Numbered from the stretch's first letter, positions 17,483 to 26,912 are shown. The stretch: DNA of 64,000 nt from Halobacterium sp. KA-4 (GCF_021028995.1 NZ_JAJJZG010000001.1:186001-250000); one strand, 5' to 3'. A program made the numbers and translations. The notes: a model not told the origin generated them from the sequence alone.

Positions 17483-19216
17483 ATGAGAAACGCGAAAATC
17501 GTCTGTACGCTGGGACCGGCGACAGACGACGAGTCGTCGATACGGTCGCTGGTGGAGGCGGGGATGTCGGTCGCGCGCATCAACGCGAGCCACGGCAACC
17601 TCGACGACCGCCGCGACCTGATTGGGACGGCGCGGCGGGTCGACGAGCTGACCGAGAAACCAGTCGCGGTCATGCTAGACACGAAGGGACCGGAGGTCCG
17701 GACGGCCGAGACCGACGAACCAATTCACATCGAGACTGGGGGACTGGTGGACTTCGTGCCGGGCGGCGAGACAACCGGCGAGACCATCGGCCTCTCGACG
17801 AGCGTCGCGGCGGCCGAACCCGGGGACCGCGTGCTGCTGGACGACGGCCGCATCGAGACCGTCGTGGAGGACGTCGAGGGCGACGTCGTCACCGCACGCG
17901 TGGAGTCCGGCGGCGAACTCGGCAGCCGGAAAGGCGTGAACGTCCCGGGCGTCGACCTCGACCTCGACGTGGTCACGGAGAAGGACCGCCGCGACCTCAA
18001 ACTCGCGGCCGAGGAGGAAGTTGACTACGTCGCGGCGAGCTTCGTGCGGGACGCCGACGACGTCCTCGAAGTCGAGCGCGTGCTCGAATCGTTCGGCGCC
18101 GACGTCCCCGTGGTCGCGAAAATCGAGCGCGCGGGTGCAGTCGACAACCTCGACAGCATCGTGGAAGCCGCCGACGGCGTGATGGTCGCGCGCGGCGACC
18201 TCGGCGTGGAGTGCCCGATGGAGGACGTGCCGATGATTCAGAAGCGCATCATCAGGAAGTGCCGGGACGCCGGCGTCCCCGTCATCACGGCGACGGAGAT
18301 GCTGGACTCGATGGTGCACGCGCGCCGGCCGACGCGCGCCGAGGCCAGCGACGTCGCGAACGCCGTCCTCGACGGCACGGACGCCGTGATGCTCTCCGCC
18401 GAGACTGCGGTCGGCGACAACCCGACGCGCGTCGTGGAGACGATGGACCGCATCGTGCGCGAAGTCGAATCCAGCGGCGAGTACGCCGAACTGCAGGAGC
18501 AACGCGTCCCGACCGCGGACGGCACGGCGAAGACCGACGCACTCGCGCGGTCGGCGCGCTACCTCGCCCGCGACATCGACGCGAGCGCGGTCGTCGTCGC
18601 CTCCGAATCCGGCTACACCGCGCGGAAGGCTGCGAAGTTCCGCCCACGCGTCCCGGTCGTCTGTGCGACGCCCTCCCACCGCGTGCGCCGCGAACTCGCG
18701 CTCAACTGGGGCGTCCACGCCGAGTATGCCGCAGTCGCGGAAGGCGACGCGACGACGGTCGTCGAGCACGCGGTCCAGTCGGCGGTCGACTCGGGCATCG
18801 TCGACAGCGGCGACACCGTGGTCGTCCTCGTCGGCATGATGACCGACCTCGAAGGCGCGAGCACGACGAACACGCTGAAAGTCCACGTCGCCGCGGAGAC
18901 GCTGACGGTCGGGCAGTCCGTCGTGAAGGGGCGCGTCACCGCGCCCGTCGCGGTGCTCGATGACGGCGACCTGTCCAATGTCCCCGAGCGCGCGGTGGTC
19001 GTGCTCGGCCCGGACTTCGACGACGAGTTCCACGGCGACCTCTCGAAGATTGAGGGCATCGTGAGCGCCCAGTCCGGGATGACCGGCTACCCCGCGATGG
19101 TCGCGCGCGAACTCGACGTGCCGATGGTCGGGGACGCCGACCTCGACGACATCGCGGACGGCGACACCGTCACCGTGGACGGCGAACGCGGCGTCGTCTA
19201 CGCCGGCGAGTCCTGA
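17483..19216 (+). CDS. pykA: Pyruvate kinase
   Basis: The enzyme converts PEP and ADP to pyruvate and ATP. The protein is 577 aa. The TIM barrel shows KIVCTLGPA at the N-terminus, MLDTKGPEVRT, KIERAGAVDN (catalytic Lys region), MVARGDLGVE and TATEMLDSM, followed by the C domain. About 100 extra residues at the C-terminus form a PEP-utilising mobile domain (GIVSAQSGMTGYPAMVAREL), an arrangement also found in Bacillus-type pyruvate kinases; the phospho-His of PEP synthase is not conserved there. Regulation is probably through the palindrome at 17424-17441. Confidence 0.96.
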   Translation: MRNAKIVCTLGPATDDESSIRSLVEAGMSVARINASHGNLDDRRDLIGTARRVDELTEKPVAVMLDTKGPEVRTAETDEPIHIETGGLVDFVPGGETTGETIGLSTSVAAAEPGDRVLLDDGRIETVVEDVEGDVVTARVESGGELGSRKGVNVPGVDLDLDVVTEKDRRDLKLAAEEEVDYVAASFVRDADDVLEVERVLESFGADVPVVAKIERAGAVDNLDSIVEAADGVMVARGDLGVECPMEDVPMIQKRIIRKCRDAGVPVITATEMLDSMVHARRPTRAEASDVANAVLDGTDAVMLSAETAVGDNPTRVVETMDRIVREVESSGEYAELQEQRVPTADGTAKTDALARSARYLARDIDASAVVVASESGYTARKAAKFRPRVPVVCATPSHRVRRELALNWGVHAEYAAVAEGDATTVVEHAVQSAVDSGIVDSGDTVVVLVGMMTDLEGASTTNTLKVHVAAETLTVGQSVVKGRVTAPVAVLDDGDLSNVPERAVVVLGPDFDDEFHGDLSKIEGIVSAQSGMTGYPAMVARELDVPMVGDADLDDIADGDTVTVDGERGVVYAGES

Positions 19217-19264
19217 ACCCACCGAACCCGCGAGTTTTTCCACGTCGACGGAGTAGAGACGAGC

Positions 19265-19435
19265 ATGTCAGAGAACGACGAGCGCGCGTGGCGCTACGAG
19301 GTCGACGAAGTCGGCCCCGACGCCGAACCCGACGTGCGAGCCATCGAACCCGGGTCGCCGAACCCGGAGAACGTCGCGTTCTTCCTGCTCGGCGTCGCCG
19401 CCATGGTCGGCGTGCTCGCGCTCCTGCTGTTCTGA
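19265..19435 (+). CDS. Small single-pass membrane protein (DUF7312-like)
   Basis: The protein is 56 aa. An acidic N-terminal half (SENDERAWRYEVDEVGPDAE) is followed by a Pro-rich turn and one C-terminal transmembrane helix (about residues 37-56). It matches the look of the small haloarchaeal DUF7312 family. The ATG follows the pykA stop by 48 nt, so it may be in the same transcript. The function is unknown. Confidence 0.7.
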   Translation: MSENDERAWRYEVDEVGPDAEPDVRAIEPGSPNPENVAFFLLGVAAMVGVLALLLF

Positions 19436-19515
19436 GAGGACGACCTCTTTCGGATTAGCCACGCGGCTCACGCATCGCTTCGCTCGCGGCTCCCGGTGGT
19501 CGCCGCTCGTCGTCC

Positions 19516-19584
19516 TGTGCCCTCCCTGCGGTCGGGCACACGCTCCGCGTTCGCGCTAACGTGGCCTCGCTGCGCTCGGCCACG
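19516..19584. repeat. Two matched hairpins upstream of nfeD
   Basis: TGTGCCC/GGGCACA (19516-19522 and 19534-19540) and CGTGGCC/GGCCACG (19560-19566 and 19578-19584) are perfect 7-bp stems. Each has an 11-nt loop of nearly the same sequence (tccctgcggtc and tcgctgcgctc). The gap 19436-19624 holds no ORF. Confidence 0.55.
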
Positions 19585-19624
19585 CGGGTAAACGGTTTTC
19601 CCGCCGCGCGCCTAACTCCCGGGT

Positions 19625-20146
19625 ATGGCCGAACTGTTCGGACAGTCGCTGTCGTTCCTGCTCGTCCTCGCCGGGACGGCGCTGTGCATCATGGAGGCGC
19701 TCGCGCCGGGTGCACACCTCATCGTCCTCGGCGTCGCGCTCCTGGCCGCCGGCCTCATCGGGCTGTTCGTGCCGGCGGCAGCGACGCCGTTCGTGCTCGC
19801 GGGCCTCGTGCTCGGCATCGGGCTTATTTCGCTCTACCTGTACCGCAACTACGACATCTACCAGGGGACGGGGCGCGGCCAGACGCTGGATTCGGAGGAC
19901 CTCCGCGGGAAGCGCGGCTACGTCCTCGAAGAGGTGACACCGCGCTCGGGTCGCGTGAAACTCGAATCCGGCGGGTTCAACCCGACGTACGGCGCGCGCA
20001 GCATCTCGGGCACCATCGAGGAGGACACGGAAGTCGTGGTCGTCGACCCCGGCGGCGGCAACATCCTCACCGTGGAAGCCGTCGACGGGGCTGACGACAT
20101 CGACCGGGAACTCGACCGGGACCGCGGCGACGCCGACAGCGCCTGA
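19625..20146 (+). CDS. NfeD-like membrane protein
   Basis: The protein is 173 aa. Two or three hydrophobic helices occupy residues 8-75. A C-terminal small beta-barrel (OB-like; RGKRGYVLEEVTPRSGRVKL through TEVVVVDPGGGNILTVEAV) is the NfeD domain. NfeD proteins accompany SPFH proteins, and here the SPFH gene follows 72 nt downstream in the same direction. The pair probably acts in membrane microdomain organisation or membrane-protein quality control. Confidence 0.88.
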   Translation: MAELFGQSLSFLLVLAGTALCIMEALAPGAHLIVLGVALLAAGLIGLFVPAAATPFVLAGLVLGIGLISLYLYRNYDIYQGTGRGQTLDSEDLRGKRGYVLEEVTPRSGRVKLESGGFNPTYGARSISGTIEEDTEVVVVDPGGGNILTVEAVDGADDIDRELDRDRGDADSA

Positions 20147-20218
20147 TTCTACGGGGCGGCGGTCGCTCGCGGCGCGAAGCGTACCAACACTTATTGTCCG
20201 CTCGCCGAACGTTCACAC

Positions 20219-21376
20219 ATGGAATTGACCCCGCTACAGACGGGCGGCGCAGTGATACCAGCAGTCGGACTGCTGTTGTTGCTGCTGTTGGCCGTCGTCG
20301 TCTACGAGACCGTCGAAATCGTGGACGCCTACGAGAAGAAAGCGCTCACGGTGTTCGGGGAGTACCGCGGCCTCCTCGAACCCGGTATCAACATCGTGCC
20401 GCCGTTCGTCGCGCGCACGTACCCCTTCGACATGCGCACGCAGACCATCGACGTGCCCCGGCAGGAAGCCATCACCCGCGACAACTCGCCGGTGACCGCC
20501 GACGCCGTCGTGTACATTCGCGTGCGGGACGCCAAGCGGGCGTTCCTCGAAGTCGACCACTACAAGACCGCCGTCTCGAACCTCGCGCAGACGACGCTGC
20601 GCGCGGTCTTGGGCGACATGGAACTGGACGACACGCTGAACAAGCGCCAGGAAATCAACGCGCGCATCCGCACGGAACTGGACGAACCCACCGACGAGTG
20701 GGGGATTCGCGTCGAGAGCGTGGAGGTCCGGGAAGTCAACCCCTCCCAGGAGGTCCAGAAGGCGATGGAGCAACAGACCAGCGCCGAGCGTCGCCGCCGC
20801 GCGATGATTCTCGAAGCGCAGGGGGAGCGGCAGTCCGCCATCGAGAACGCGCAGGGTGACAAGCAGTCGAACATCATCCGCGCACAGGGGGAGAAGCAGT
20901 CCCAGATTCTCGAGGCGCAGGGTGACGCCATCTCCACCGTCCTCCGCGCGAAGTCCGCGGAGTCGATGGGCGAGCGCGCCATCATCGAGAAGGGCATGGA
21001 GACGCTGGAGGGCATCGGCGACGGCGAGTCGAACACCTTCATCCTCCCGCAGGAAGTCACCAGCCTCGTCGGCCGGTACGGCAAGCACCTCGCCGGCAGC
21101 GACGTCGCCGGCGGCGGCACCGAACTCGATAGCCTCGAATTCGACGCCGAGACCCGCGAACTCATCGGCCTCGACAACATCGACGAGATTCTCAACCAGA
21201 TTAGCGAGGAAGCCGACATCGACCCCGAGAAGCTCGAAGAGCAGGCCGAGGCCGTCCAGCGTGGCGAGGATTCCGGTCTGACGTCGACCGACGAGGTCAT
21301 CGAGGAGATGGACCAGGAACTCGACACGGGCGACAGCGCGCCCGGCGGCAGCGGTGACGACGAGAAGGACGCGTAA
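20219..21376 (+). CDS. SPFH/band 7 domain protein (stomatin-like)
   Basis: The protein is 385 aa. One N-terminal hydrophobic hairpin (residues 12-33, with a run of Leu) is followed by the SPFH domain (YEKKALTVFGEYRGLLEPGI and VYIRVRDAKRAFLEVDHYKT), then a long Ala/Glu/Gln-rich coiled coil with the repeated unit AQG[ED][KR]QS (about residues 200-245), and an acidic tail. It is the partner of the upstream NfeD gene. A TATA-like cttattg (20190-20196) lies about 25 nt before the ATG, so it may also be transcribed alone. Confidence 0.92.
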   Translation: MELTPLQTGGAVIPAVGLLLLLLLAVVVYETVEIVDAYEKKALTVFGEYRGLLEPGINIVPPFVARTYPFDMRTQTIDVPRQEAITRDNSPVTADAVVYIRVRDAKRAFLEVDHYKTAVSNLAQTTLRAVLGDMELDDTLNKRQEINARIRTELDEPTDEWGIRVESVEVREVNPSQEVQKAMEQQTSAERRRRAMILEAQGERQSAIENAQGDKQSNIIRAQGEKQSQILEAQGDAISTVLRAKSAESMGERAIIEKGMETLEGIGDGESNTFILPQEVTSLVGRYGKHLAGSDVAGGGTELDSLEFDAETRELIGLDNIDEILNQISEEADIDPEKLEEQAEAVQRGEDSGLTSTDEVIEEMDQELDTGDSAPGGSGDDEKDA

Positions 21377-21443
21377 CGCGTCCGCGCTGGCGTGCTATCC
21401 GGTACCGAACGTTTTTCTCGGGTGACCGCTTACGACCACGTAG

Positions 21444-22052
21444 ATGGGCATCGACGAGGACAAGCGCTCGACGCTCCGCCGGTTCGCCGCCGTGGGCGCA
21501 GCGAGCCCGCTGACGCGACTCGCCGGCGGTGACGACGACGGCGAGGGCGGCGACAGCGACGTCCGTGACGCCATCACGGGTTACGTGACGGCGACGCCGG
21601 GCGCGCACTTCTCGAAGCTCCGGGACGACCTCCAACTGGGGACCGGAGAGACCCAACACCACCTCCGGCGGCTGCTGGAGGAGGCCGCCGTCGAGAGCGA
21701 GCGCGACGGCGACTACAAGCGCTTCTTCCCCGCAGAGCGGTTCTCACCGTTCGAGAAGCGCGCGCTCGGCTACCTCCGCCGGGAGACGCCGCGCGGGATG
21801 GTCGTCGAACTCCTCCGGAATCCGGACGCGACTGCCAGCGACCTCGCGGAGTCGCTGGACGTGTCGCCGGCGACGGTGAGCAAGTACGCCGCGCAACTGG
21901 AGGACGCGGGCGTGCTCTCGCGGGCGGACGGCTACGCCGTCAAGCGCCCGGAGACCCTCATCACGCTACTCGTGCGGTACGCCGACTCCTTCGACGCGAA
22001 CGCCGCCGAGTTCGCCGGCGAGGCCGCCGACCTTCTCTCCTACGAACCCTGA
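21444..22052 (+). CDS. Tandem winged-helix transcriptional regulator
   Basis: The protein is 202 aa. There are two helix-turn-helix units: one at about residues 45-90 (GAHFSKLRDDLQLGTGETQH) and one at about 115-165 (TASDLAESLDVSPATVSKYA). This double-wHTH layout is common among haloarchaeal regulators of the ArsR/MarR type. There is no ligand domain. The target is unknown; it follows the SPFH gene by 67 nt but has its own plausible promoter. The next gap (22053-22227) shows nothing I can name. Confidence 0.82.
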   Translation: MGIDEDKRSTLRRFAAVGAASPLTRLAGGDDDGEGGDSDVRDAITGYVTATPGAHFSKLRDDLQLGTGETQHHLRRLLEEAAVESERDGDYKRFFPAERFSPFEKRALGYLRRETPRGMVVELLRNPDATASDLAESLDVSPATVSKYAAQLEDAGVLSRADGYAVKRPETLITLLVRYADSFDANAAEFAGEAADLLSYEP

Positions 22053-22227
22053 CTGCGAGCCGAATCGTGTGCTCGTATCCCGACCCGTAGCGACGGCTCC
22101 GTAGCAGAAAACGAGTGCAGCCCGAGTGGGACTGCGACAGACACTGGATTCCCGGCAGAGCCGAGGAGAACGCGAATCCCGCGCGGGTGGATGACGAGTC
22201 CGCGCGGGCCGAACCGTCAGACGGCGG

Positions 22228-22467
22228 TCAGGCCTCGACCTTCCACGTCGTCGAGGAGGAGTACCCCCAGCGCTCGACGTCGATGTCGAACTCGCCAGCC
22301 TCGATGGCGGGCATGTTGGCACCGACCTCCTTCGCGGAGAGGTCGAGTTCGTCGCCGATGAGCCGCGACTTGAAGTACGTGCGGTCGTCGGCGTGGTCGC
22401 GGAGGTAGTCGAGGATGCGACGCTGCTTCGGGGTGAGTGCCTGACTCGCCGCGGCTGTCGCGCTCAT
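22228..22467 (-). CDS. DUF7123-like small winged-helix protein
   Basis: The protein is 79 aa. The start at 22467 (MSATAAASQALTPKQRRILD) was chosen over an ATG-less extension because the homology-like region begins there. The helix-rich core (ILDYLRDHADDRTYFKSRLI, then LDLSAKEVGANMPAIE) looks like a small wHTH. It resembles the haloarchaeal DUF7123 family. It may be a DNA-binding regulator; its target is unknown. Confidence 0.72.
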   Translation of the reverse strand: MSATAAASQALTPKQRRILDYLRDHADDRTYFKSRLIGDELDLSAKEVGANMPAIEAGEFDIDVERWGYSSSTTWKVEA

Positions 22468-22659
22468 ACCAGTACAGTGGCACGGCCACCCCAAGAGGGG
22501 TTTGGTACGTGTGGTAAATCGGCCGCTGTCTTGCGGTTTTGGTGTGCTCGGTGCCGGGGGTGGTGGCCCCGAGCGGGCGTATTGGTAGGCGCGGTTAACG
22601 CCGGGTGGCGCGCCCCGAGGCAGAAAGTTCTTACCCGGTCACGGCCGAATTCTCGGATA

Positions 22660-24495
22660 ATGACAGCGTCGCGCGTCGAAGTGAGCGTCGTCCTCCCCGC
22701 CTACAACGAGGCCGACACCATCGAGCGAACGGTGCGGACGACGCTCTCGACGCTCGACGCCTTCCTCCCAGCGGGCAGCTACCAGGTCATCGTCGCGGAG
22801 GACGGCTGCGAGGACGAGACGCCCGAAATCGCCTCGCGGCTCGCCGCAGAAGACGACCGCGTCCGCCACTTCCACAGCGACGAACGGCTGGGCCGCGGTG
22901 GCGCGCTGAACGCTGCGTTCCGAGCGGCCAACGGGGACACGCTGGCGTACTTCGACACGGACCTCGCGACAGACATGCGCCACCTCGAAGAACTAATCGA
23001 GAGCGTGCGCTCCGGGGACGCGGACGTCGCGACGGGGTCGCGGTGGATTCCCGGCGAGCAGGCCGACCGCCCCGCCAAGCGCGGCATCCCCTCGCGGGGG
23101 TTCAACCTCGCCGTGCGGACGCTGCTGGGCTCGGACCTGCGCGACCACCAGTGCGGGTTCAAGGCGTTCAGCCGCGAGGCCTTCGAGAGCCTCGTCGACG
23201 AGGTCGAGGACGAGCACTGGTTCTGGGACACGGAGATGCTGGTGCGCGCCCAGCGCCGCGGGTTCACGGTCGCGGAGTTCCCCGTCGACTGGACGCCGAA
23301 GGGCGACTCGAAAGTCGACCTGGTGCGGGACGTCTTCGGGATGGGCAGCCAGATTCTGCGCTGCTTCTGGGAATTCAACGTGAGTCCGTACGCGAACCGC
23401 CGCACGGGCACCGTCGTCGGCGTGCTGCTCTCGGTGCTGGCGTTCGCGCTGATGTTCGTCTACATCGACGTCGGCGCATTCGTGGACGCCGTACAGGACG
23501 CGGACCCCGCGCTGGTCGCGGCGGGTGCGGCCGTCTACCTGACGTCGTGGCCGCTGCGTGGCCTGCGCTACCGCGACATCCTCGCGGAGTTGGGCTACCG
23601 CGAGAACACGTGGTTCCTGATGGGTGCGGTGTTCATCAGTCAAACCGGGAACCTCGTGATACCCGCACGTGCTGGTGACGCCATCCGCGCGTACGTCGTG
23701 AAAGCGCGGCGCAACATCCCGTACACGACGGGGTTCGCATCGCTGACCGTCGAGCGCGTCTTCGACCTGCTCACCATCACAGTGCTCGCCGGCGGCGTGC
23801 TCGTCACGCTCACCGCGTTCGCACCCGACACAGTCGCCGAACTCGCAGCGACCGCCGCAGGCGAAGGGCTCGGTGGACAGGAATCACAGGCCGTTCGGCA
23901 GGCCGTCGTCGTCGCCTCGGTCGTTGGCGTGCTCGCGGTCGCTGCGGTCGTCGTCATCGTCTGGTCGGCGCGCTCGGACACCAACTACGTCCGGCAGGTC
24001 GTCGAGTGGGCGAGCGACGACTCCTACACGGAGATGGTGGCGAGCGTCTTCGAGCAGTTCGTCGGCGACATCCAGCGGGTCGCTGCGGACGGCCGCGCGT
24101 TCGCGCGCATCGGCGCGACGAGCGTGCTCATCTGGACTATCGACGTCGCCACCGCACTGCTCGTCTTCCTCGCGTTCGGGCTCGACGTGGCGCTCGTGAG
24201 CCTGCTCGCGGTCGGCTTCTTCGCCGTCAGCGTCGGCAACCTCGCGAAAGTCATCCCGGGGCCGCCCGGTGGCATCGGCATCTACGAGGCGGCGTTCGCG
24301 GCCATCGTCTCGACGCTGCTGCCCGTCTCGTTCGGCCTCGCGCTCGGCGTCGCCATCGTCGACCACATCGTGAAGAACGTCGTGACGGTCGCGGGCGGTG
24401 CGGCGTCGATGACGTGGCTGAATGTCTCGCTGACGGAAGCCGTCGAGGGCGACGAGGCGGACCTCTCCACGGACGCCGCCGCCGTCGAGGAGTAG
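22660..24495 (+). CDS. GT2 glycosyltransferase fused to a flippase-like (UPF0104/LPG synthase-type) membrane domain
   Basis: The protein is 611 aa. The N-terminal GT-A domain (about 1-245) resembles dolichyl-phosphate sugar synthases, with VVLPAYNEADTI, the VAEDGCEDET loop, FDTDLATDM (DxD-like) and a CGFKAF motif. About eight hydrophobic segments follow (residues 247-600), matching the UPF0104/lysylphosphatidylglycerol-synthetase membrane family, including the PGPPGGIGIYEAAF signature near residue 540. It probably makes and/or moves a polyprenyl-linked sugar. The ATG lies about 28 nt after the TATA-like ttcttaccc (22628-22636). The gap before it (22468-22659) otherwise shows no gene. Confidence 0.88.
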   Translation: MTASRVEVSVVLPAYNEADTIERTVRTTLSTLDAFLPAGSYQVIVAEDGCEDETPEIASRLAAEDDRVRHFHSDERLGRGGALNAAFRAANGDTLAYFDTDLATDMRHLEELIESVRSGDADVATGSRWIPGEQADRPAKRGIPSRGFNLAVRTLLGSDLRDHQCGFKAFSREAFESLVDEVEDEHWFWDTEMLVRAQRRGFTVAEFPVDWTPKGDSKVDLVRDVFGMGSQILRCFWEFNVSPYANRRTGTVVGVLLSVLAFALMFVYIDVGAFVDAVQDADPALVAAGAAVYLTSWPLRGLRYRDILAELGYRENTWFLMGAVFISQTGNLVIPARAGDAIRAYVVKARRNIPYTTGFASLTVERVFDLLTITVLAGGVLVTLTAFAPDTVAELAATAAGEGLGGQESQAVRQAVVVASVVGVLAVAAVVVIVWSARSDTNYVRQVVEWASDDSYTEMVASVFEQFVGDIQRVAADGRAFARIGATSVLIWTIDVATALLVFLAFGLDVALVSLLAVGFFAVSVGNLAKVIPGPPGGIGIYEAAFAAIVSTLLPVSFGLALGVAIVDHIVKNVVTVAGGAASMTWLNVSLTEAVEGDEADLSTDAAAVEE

Positions 24496-24996
24496 TCAGT
24501 AGTAGTCGGTGACGAACGGCCCGAGCGCGCCAGCGACCGCCGTTCGGAGCGCTTCAGTTCTGTTCGTGATACCACCGGTCAGCACGCCCGCCGCGCCCTG
24601 GTTCTCCGCGACACCCGAGGTGTCCAGCAGGTCGTCCATCACGGGGCCGAGTTCCGCGCCGTCGCGGAGCCGCGCGGCCACGTCGTCCGGGAGGCGCATC
24701 CGCGGCCCACCGCCGGTTTCGACGCGCTTGCCGTCCGTGGCGGCAGCCCACATAATGAGAAAGAGGTCGCCATCGCGTTCTGCCACTCCTCCTTCGAGTC
24801 CGACGCCGAGGTCGTACTCGCCAGCGTCGAGCGCGCGCTCCGCGCGGTTCCGCGCGCCCTCGATAGTCTCGTCGTCGCCCCACGGCTGCTCGGGGACGCC
24901 GCTGGCGACGCTGACCGATTCGACTGTCGCGTCCGGGAGCGCGGCCGCGACCGCGTCGCGCTTCACCGGGTTCCCGGAGCCGACTGCGATTCGCAT
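24496..24996 (-). CDS. DUF84 family inosine/xanthosine triphosphatase
   Basis: The protein is 166 aa. The start RIAVGSGNPVKRDAV is the NTP-binding motif of the YjjX/DUF84 group. VGLEGGV and GPRMRLP are the other conserved segments. Members hydrolyse non-canonical ITP/XTP to keep them out of nucleic acids. The length is typical. It is convergent with the glycosyltransferase-flippase gene, directly abutting its stop. Confidence 0.9.
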   Translation of the reverse strand: MRIAVGSGNPVKRDAVAAALPDATVESVSVASGVPEQPWGDDETIEGARNRAERALDAGEYDLGVGLEGGVAERDGDLFLIMWAAATDGKRVETGGGPRMRLPDDVAARLRDGAELGPVMDDLLDTSGVAENQGAAGVLTGGITNRTEALRTAVAGALGPFVTDYY

Positions 24997-25020
24997 ACCG
25001 GGAAGCCGAGGGCCCGCGCC

Positions 25021-25737
25021 TTAGTCGCCGCGGATTCGCGCGGCGAGTGTTTCGAGGCCGTCGAGCAGTCGGGGACTCGGTTGGTTGAGGAGGTTGTCGT
25101 CGATAACGTGGATGTCCGCGTCGAACTCCCACCCCCGTCCCGCGAAGTCCGGGTCGACGCTGTCACCCTTCCCGCAGACGTGGACGACCGCGTGCTCTGG
25201 GTCGGCGGCTTCGACCGCGCTCGCTTCGACCTCGCGGGAGCGCTCACCGGCGTCCACGAACGGGTAGCGGCCGCCCGCGGCTTCCACGACGTCGGGTACC
25301 CAGTTCCCGGCAGCCATCGGCGGGTCCGACCACTCCTCGCAGTAGACGACCGGGCCGTTTTCTGGTGCGGTTTCCCGGATTCCTCGGACGCGCTCGCGGC
25401 TCTTGGCTTCCAATTCGATTCCTGCGTCGGGGAGGCCGACGGCGTCACCGATTTCCGCGAACGACGAGAGGACGTCGTCGAGCGTCGCTGGCTCGACGTG
25501 GTGGACGTCGAAGCCGCGGTCGCGGAGGTCGTCCCGGACGCCGCGCTGGAGGGCGTCGCTAGTGAGAACGATATCCGGGTCGAGGTCGGCCACCGTCTCG
25601 AAGTCGGGGTTCAGCCAGCCGCCGACGACAGGGGCGTCGATATCTCTGGAGTGTGCGGTGACGCCGACGAGCCGGTCGCTGCCGCCGAGGGCGGCGACAG
25701 TGGCTGTGGCGCTCGGTGCGAGCGAGACGACGCGCAT
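25021..25737 (-). CDS. Cobalamin-binding (BtuF-like) periplasmic-binding fold protein without signal peptide
   Basis: The protein is 238 aa from the ATG at 25737 (MRVVSLAPSATATVAALG). It has the class III binding-protein pattern of BtuF: a first lobe with RLVGVTAHSRDID and the long connecting helix, then VVYCEEWSDPPMAAGNWVPD, a characteristic BtuF-like motif. No signal peptide or lipobox is visible, and no BtuCD genes are nearby, so it may act in the cytoplasm or at another locus. A TATA-like gtttttacc (about 25761-25769) lies about 28 nt upstream. Confidence 0.82.
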   Translation of the reverse strand: MRVVSLAPSATATVAALGGSDRLVGVTAHSRDIDAPVVGGWLNPDFETVADLDPDIVLTSDALQRGVRDDLRDRGFDVHHVEPATLDDVLSSFAEIGDAVGLPDAGIELEAKSRERVRGIRETAPENGPVVYCEEWSDPPMAAGNWVPDVVEAAGGRYPFVDAGERSREVEASAVEAADPEHAVVHVCGKGDSVDPDFAGRGWEFDADIHVIDDNLLNQPSPRLLDGLETLAARIRGD

Positions 25738-25872
25738 GCCCGTGGGTTCGTTCCCCGTGGTAAAAACCGACGCGGTCGGGTCTCCCCTCGTCGGAATAGC
25801 GCAACGGTTAAGTGTGTTTTGTCCCAACCGATTGGCTACGACTCACCCGGGTTTTCCGGTGATTTCACGCTA

Positions 25873-26826
25873 ATGACAGATGCACGCATGCGCTCCCGAG
25901 AGCAGGAGCGCACGGACGAAGAAGAGACGACGGACGGCTGCCCGGAGTGTGGCGGTCTCGTCGTCCAGGACGAAGAGCACGGCGAGTCGGTCTGCGCCGA
26001 CTGCGGCCTCGTGGTCGAGGAGGACGGCATCGACCGCGGGCCCGAGTGGCGCGCGTTCGACTCCAAAGAGAAAGACGAGAAATCCCGCGTCGGCGCCCCC
26101 ACCACGAACACGATGCACGACAAGGGGCTGTCGACGAACATCGACTGGCGCGACAAGGACGCGTACGGCAACTCGCTGTCCTCGAACCAGCGCCAGAAGA
26201 TGCAGCGGCTGCGCAAGTGGAACGAGCGCTTCCGCACCCGCGACGCCAAAGAGCGCAACCTCAAGCAGGCGCTCGGCGAAATCGACCGCATGGCCTCCGC
26301 GCTCGGCCTCCCGGACAACGTCCGCGAGACCGCCTCGGTCATCTACCGCCGCGCACTCGAGGACGACCTGCTGCCCGGCCGCTCCATCGAGGGCGTCGCG
26401 ACCTCCTGCGTGTACGCCGCCGCCCGACAGGCCGGCGTTCCGCGCAGCCTCGACGAGATTGCGGACGTCTCCCGCGTCGAGAAGTCCGAAATCGCGCGCA
26501 CGTACCGCTACGTCGTCCGCGAGCTCGGCCTGGAAGTCGCGCCCGCCGACCCCGAGAGCTACGTCCCGCGGTTCGCGTCCTCGCTGGAACTCTCCGACGA
26601 GTCCGCCCACCGCGCCCGCGAACTCCTCAAGACCGCGAAGGACAAGGGCGTCCACTCCGGGAAGAGCCCGGTCGGCCTCGCCGCGGCCGCGGTGTACGCC
26701 GCCGCGCTGCTGACCAACGAGAAGACCACGCAGGCGAAGGTCTCGGAGGTCGCTGACATCTCCGAGGTCACCATCCGCAACCGCTACCACGAGCTGCTCG
26801 AAGCCGAAGACACGATTCCGGTCTGA
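25873..26826 (+). CDS. tfb: Transcription initiation factor TFB
   Basis: TFB (the TFIIB homologue) recruits RNA polymerase to TBP-bound promoters. The protein is 317 aa. The N-terminal zinc ribbon CPECGGLVV...CADCGLVV (about 22-50) is followed by the B-finger/linker (GPEWRAFDSKEKDEKSRVGA) and two cyclin repeats (about 115-205 and 210-305). Haloarchaea carry several TFBs and this could be any paralogue. The possible TATA box (ggttaagtg, about 25805-25813) is 60 nt upstream, so unlike most genes here it may have a leader of about 35 nt. Confidence 0.95.
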   Translation: MTDARMRSREQERTDEEETTDGCPECGGLVVQDEEHGESVCADCGLVVEEDGIDRGPEWRAFDSKEKDEKSRVGAPTTNTMHDKGLSTNIDWRDKDAYGNSLSSNQRQKMQRLRKWNERFRTRDAKERNLKQALGEIDRMASALGLPDNVRETASVIYRRALEDDLLPGRSIEGVATSCVYAAARQAGVPRSLDEIADVSRVEKSEIARTYRYVVRELGLEVAPADPESYVPRFASSLELSDESAHRARELLKTAKDKGVHSGKSPVGLAAAAVYAAALLTNEKTTQAKVSEVADISEVTIRNRYHELLEAEDTIPV

Positions 26827-26912
26827 GCGTTCCGAACGCGACGCCGCTTTTCCGCGTGTTCCTCGCTCGACAGCCGGCGGCTTCGCCAGCTAATCAACCG
26901 GTGTCGGGTGGG

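Noticed and set aside
25021-25737. A full vitamin B12 ABC importer locus
   Set aside because: Only the binding-protein-like gene is present, without signal peptide, permease or ATPase neighbours.
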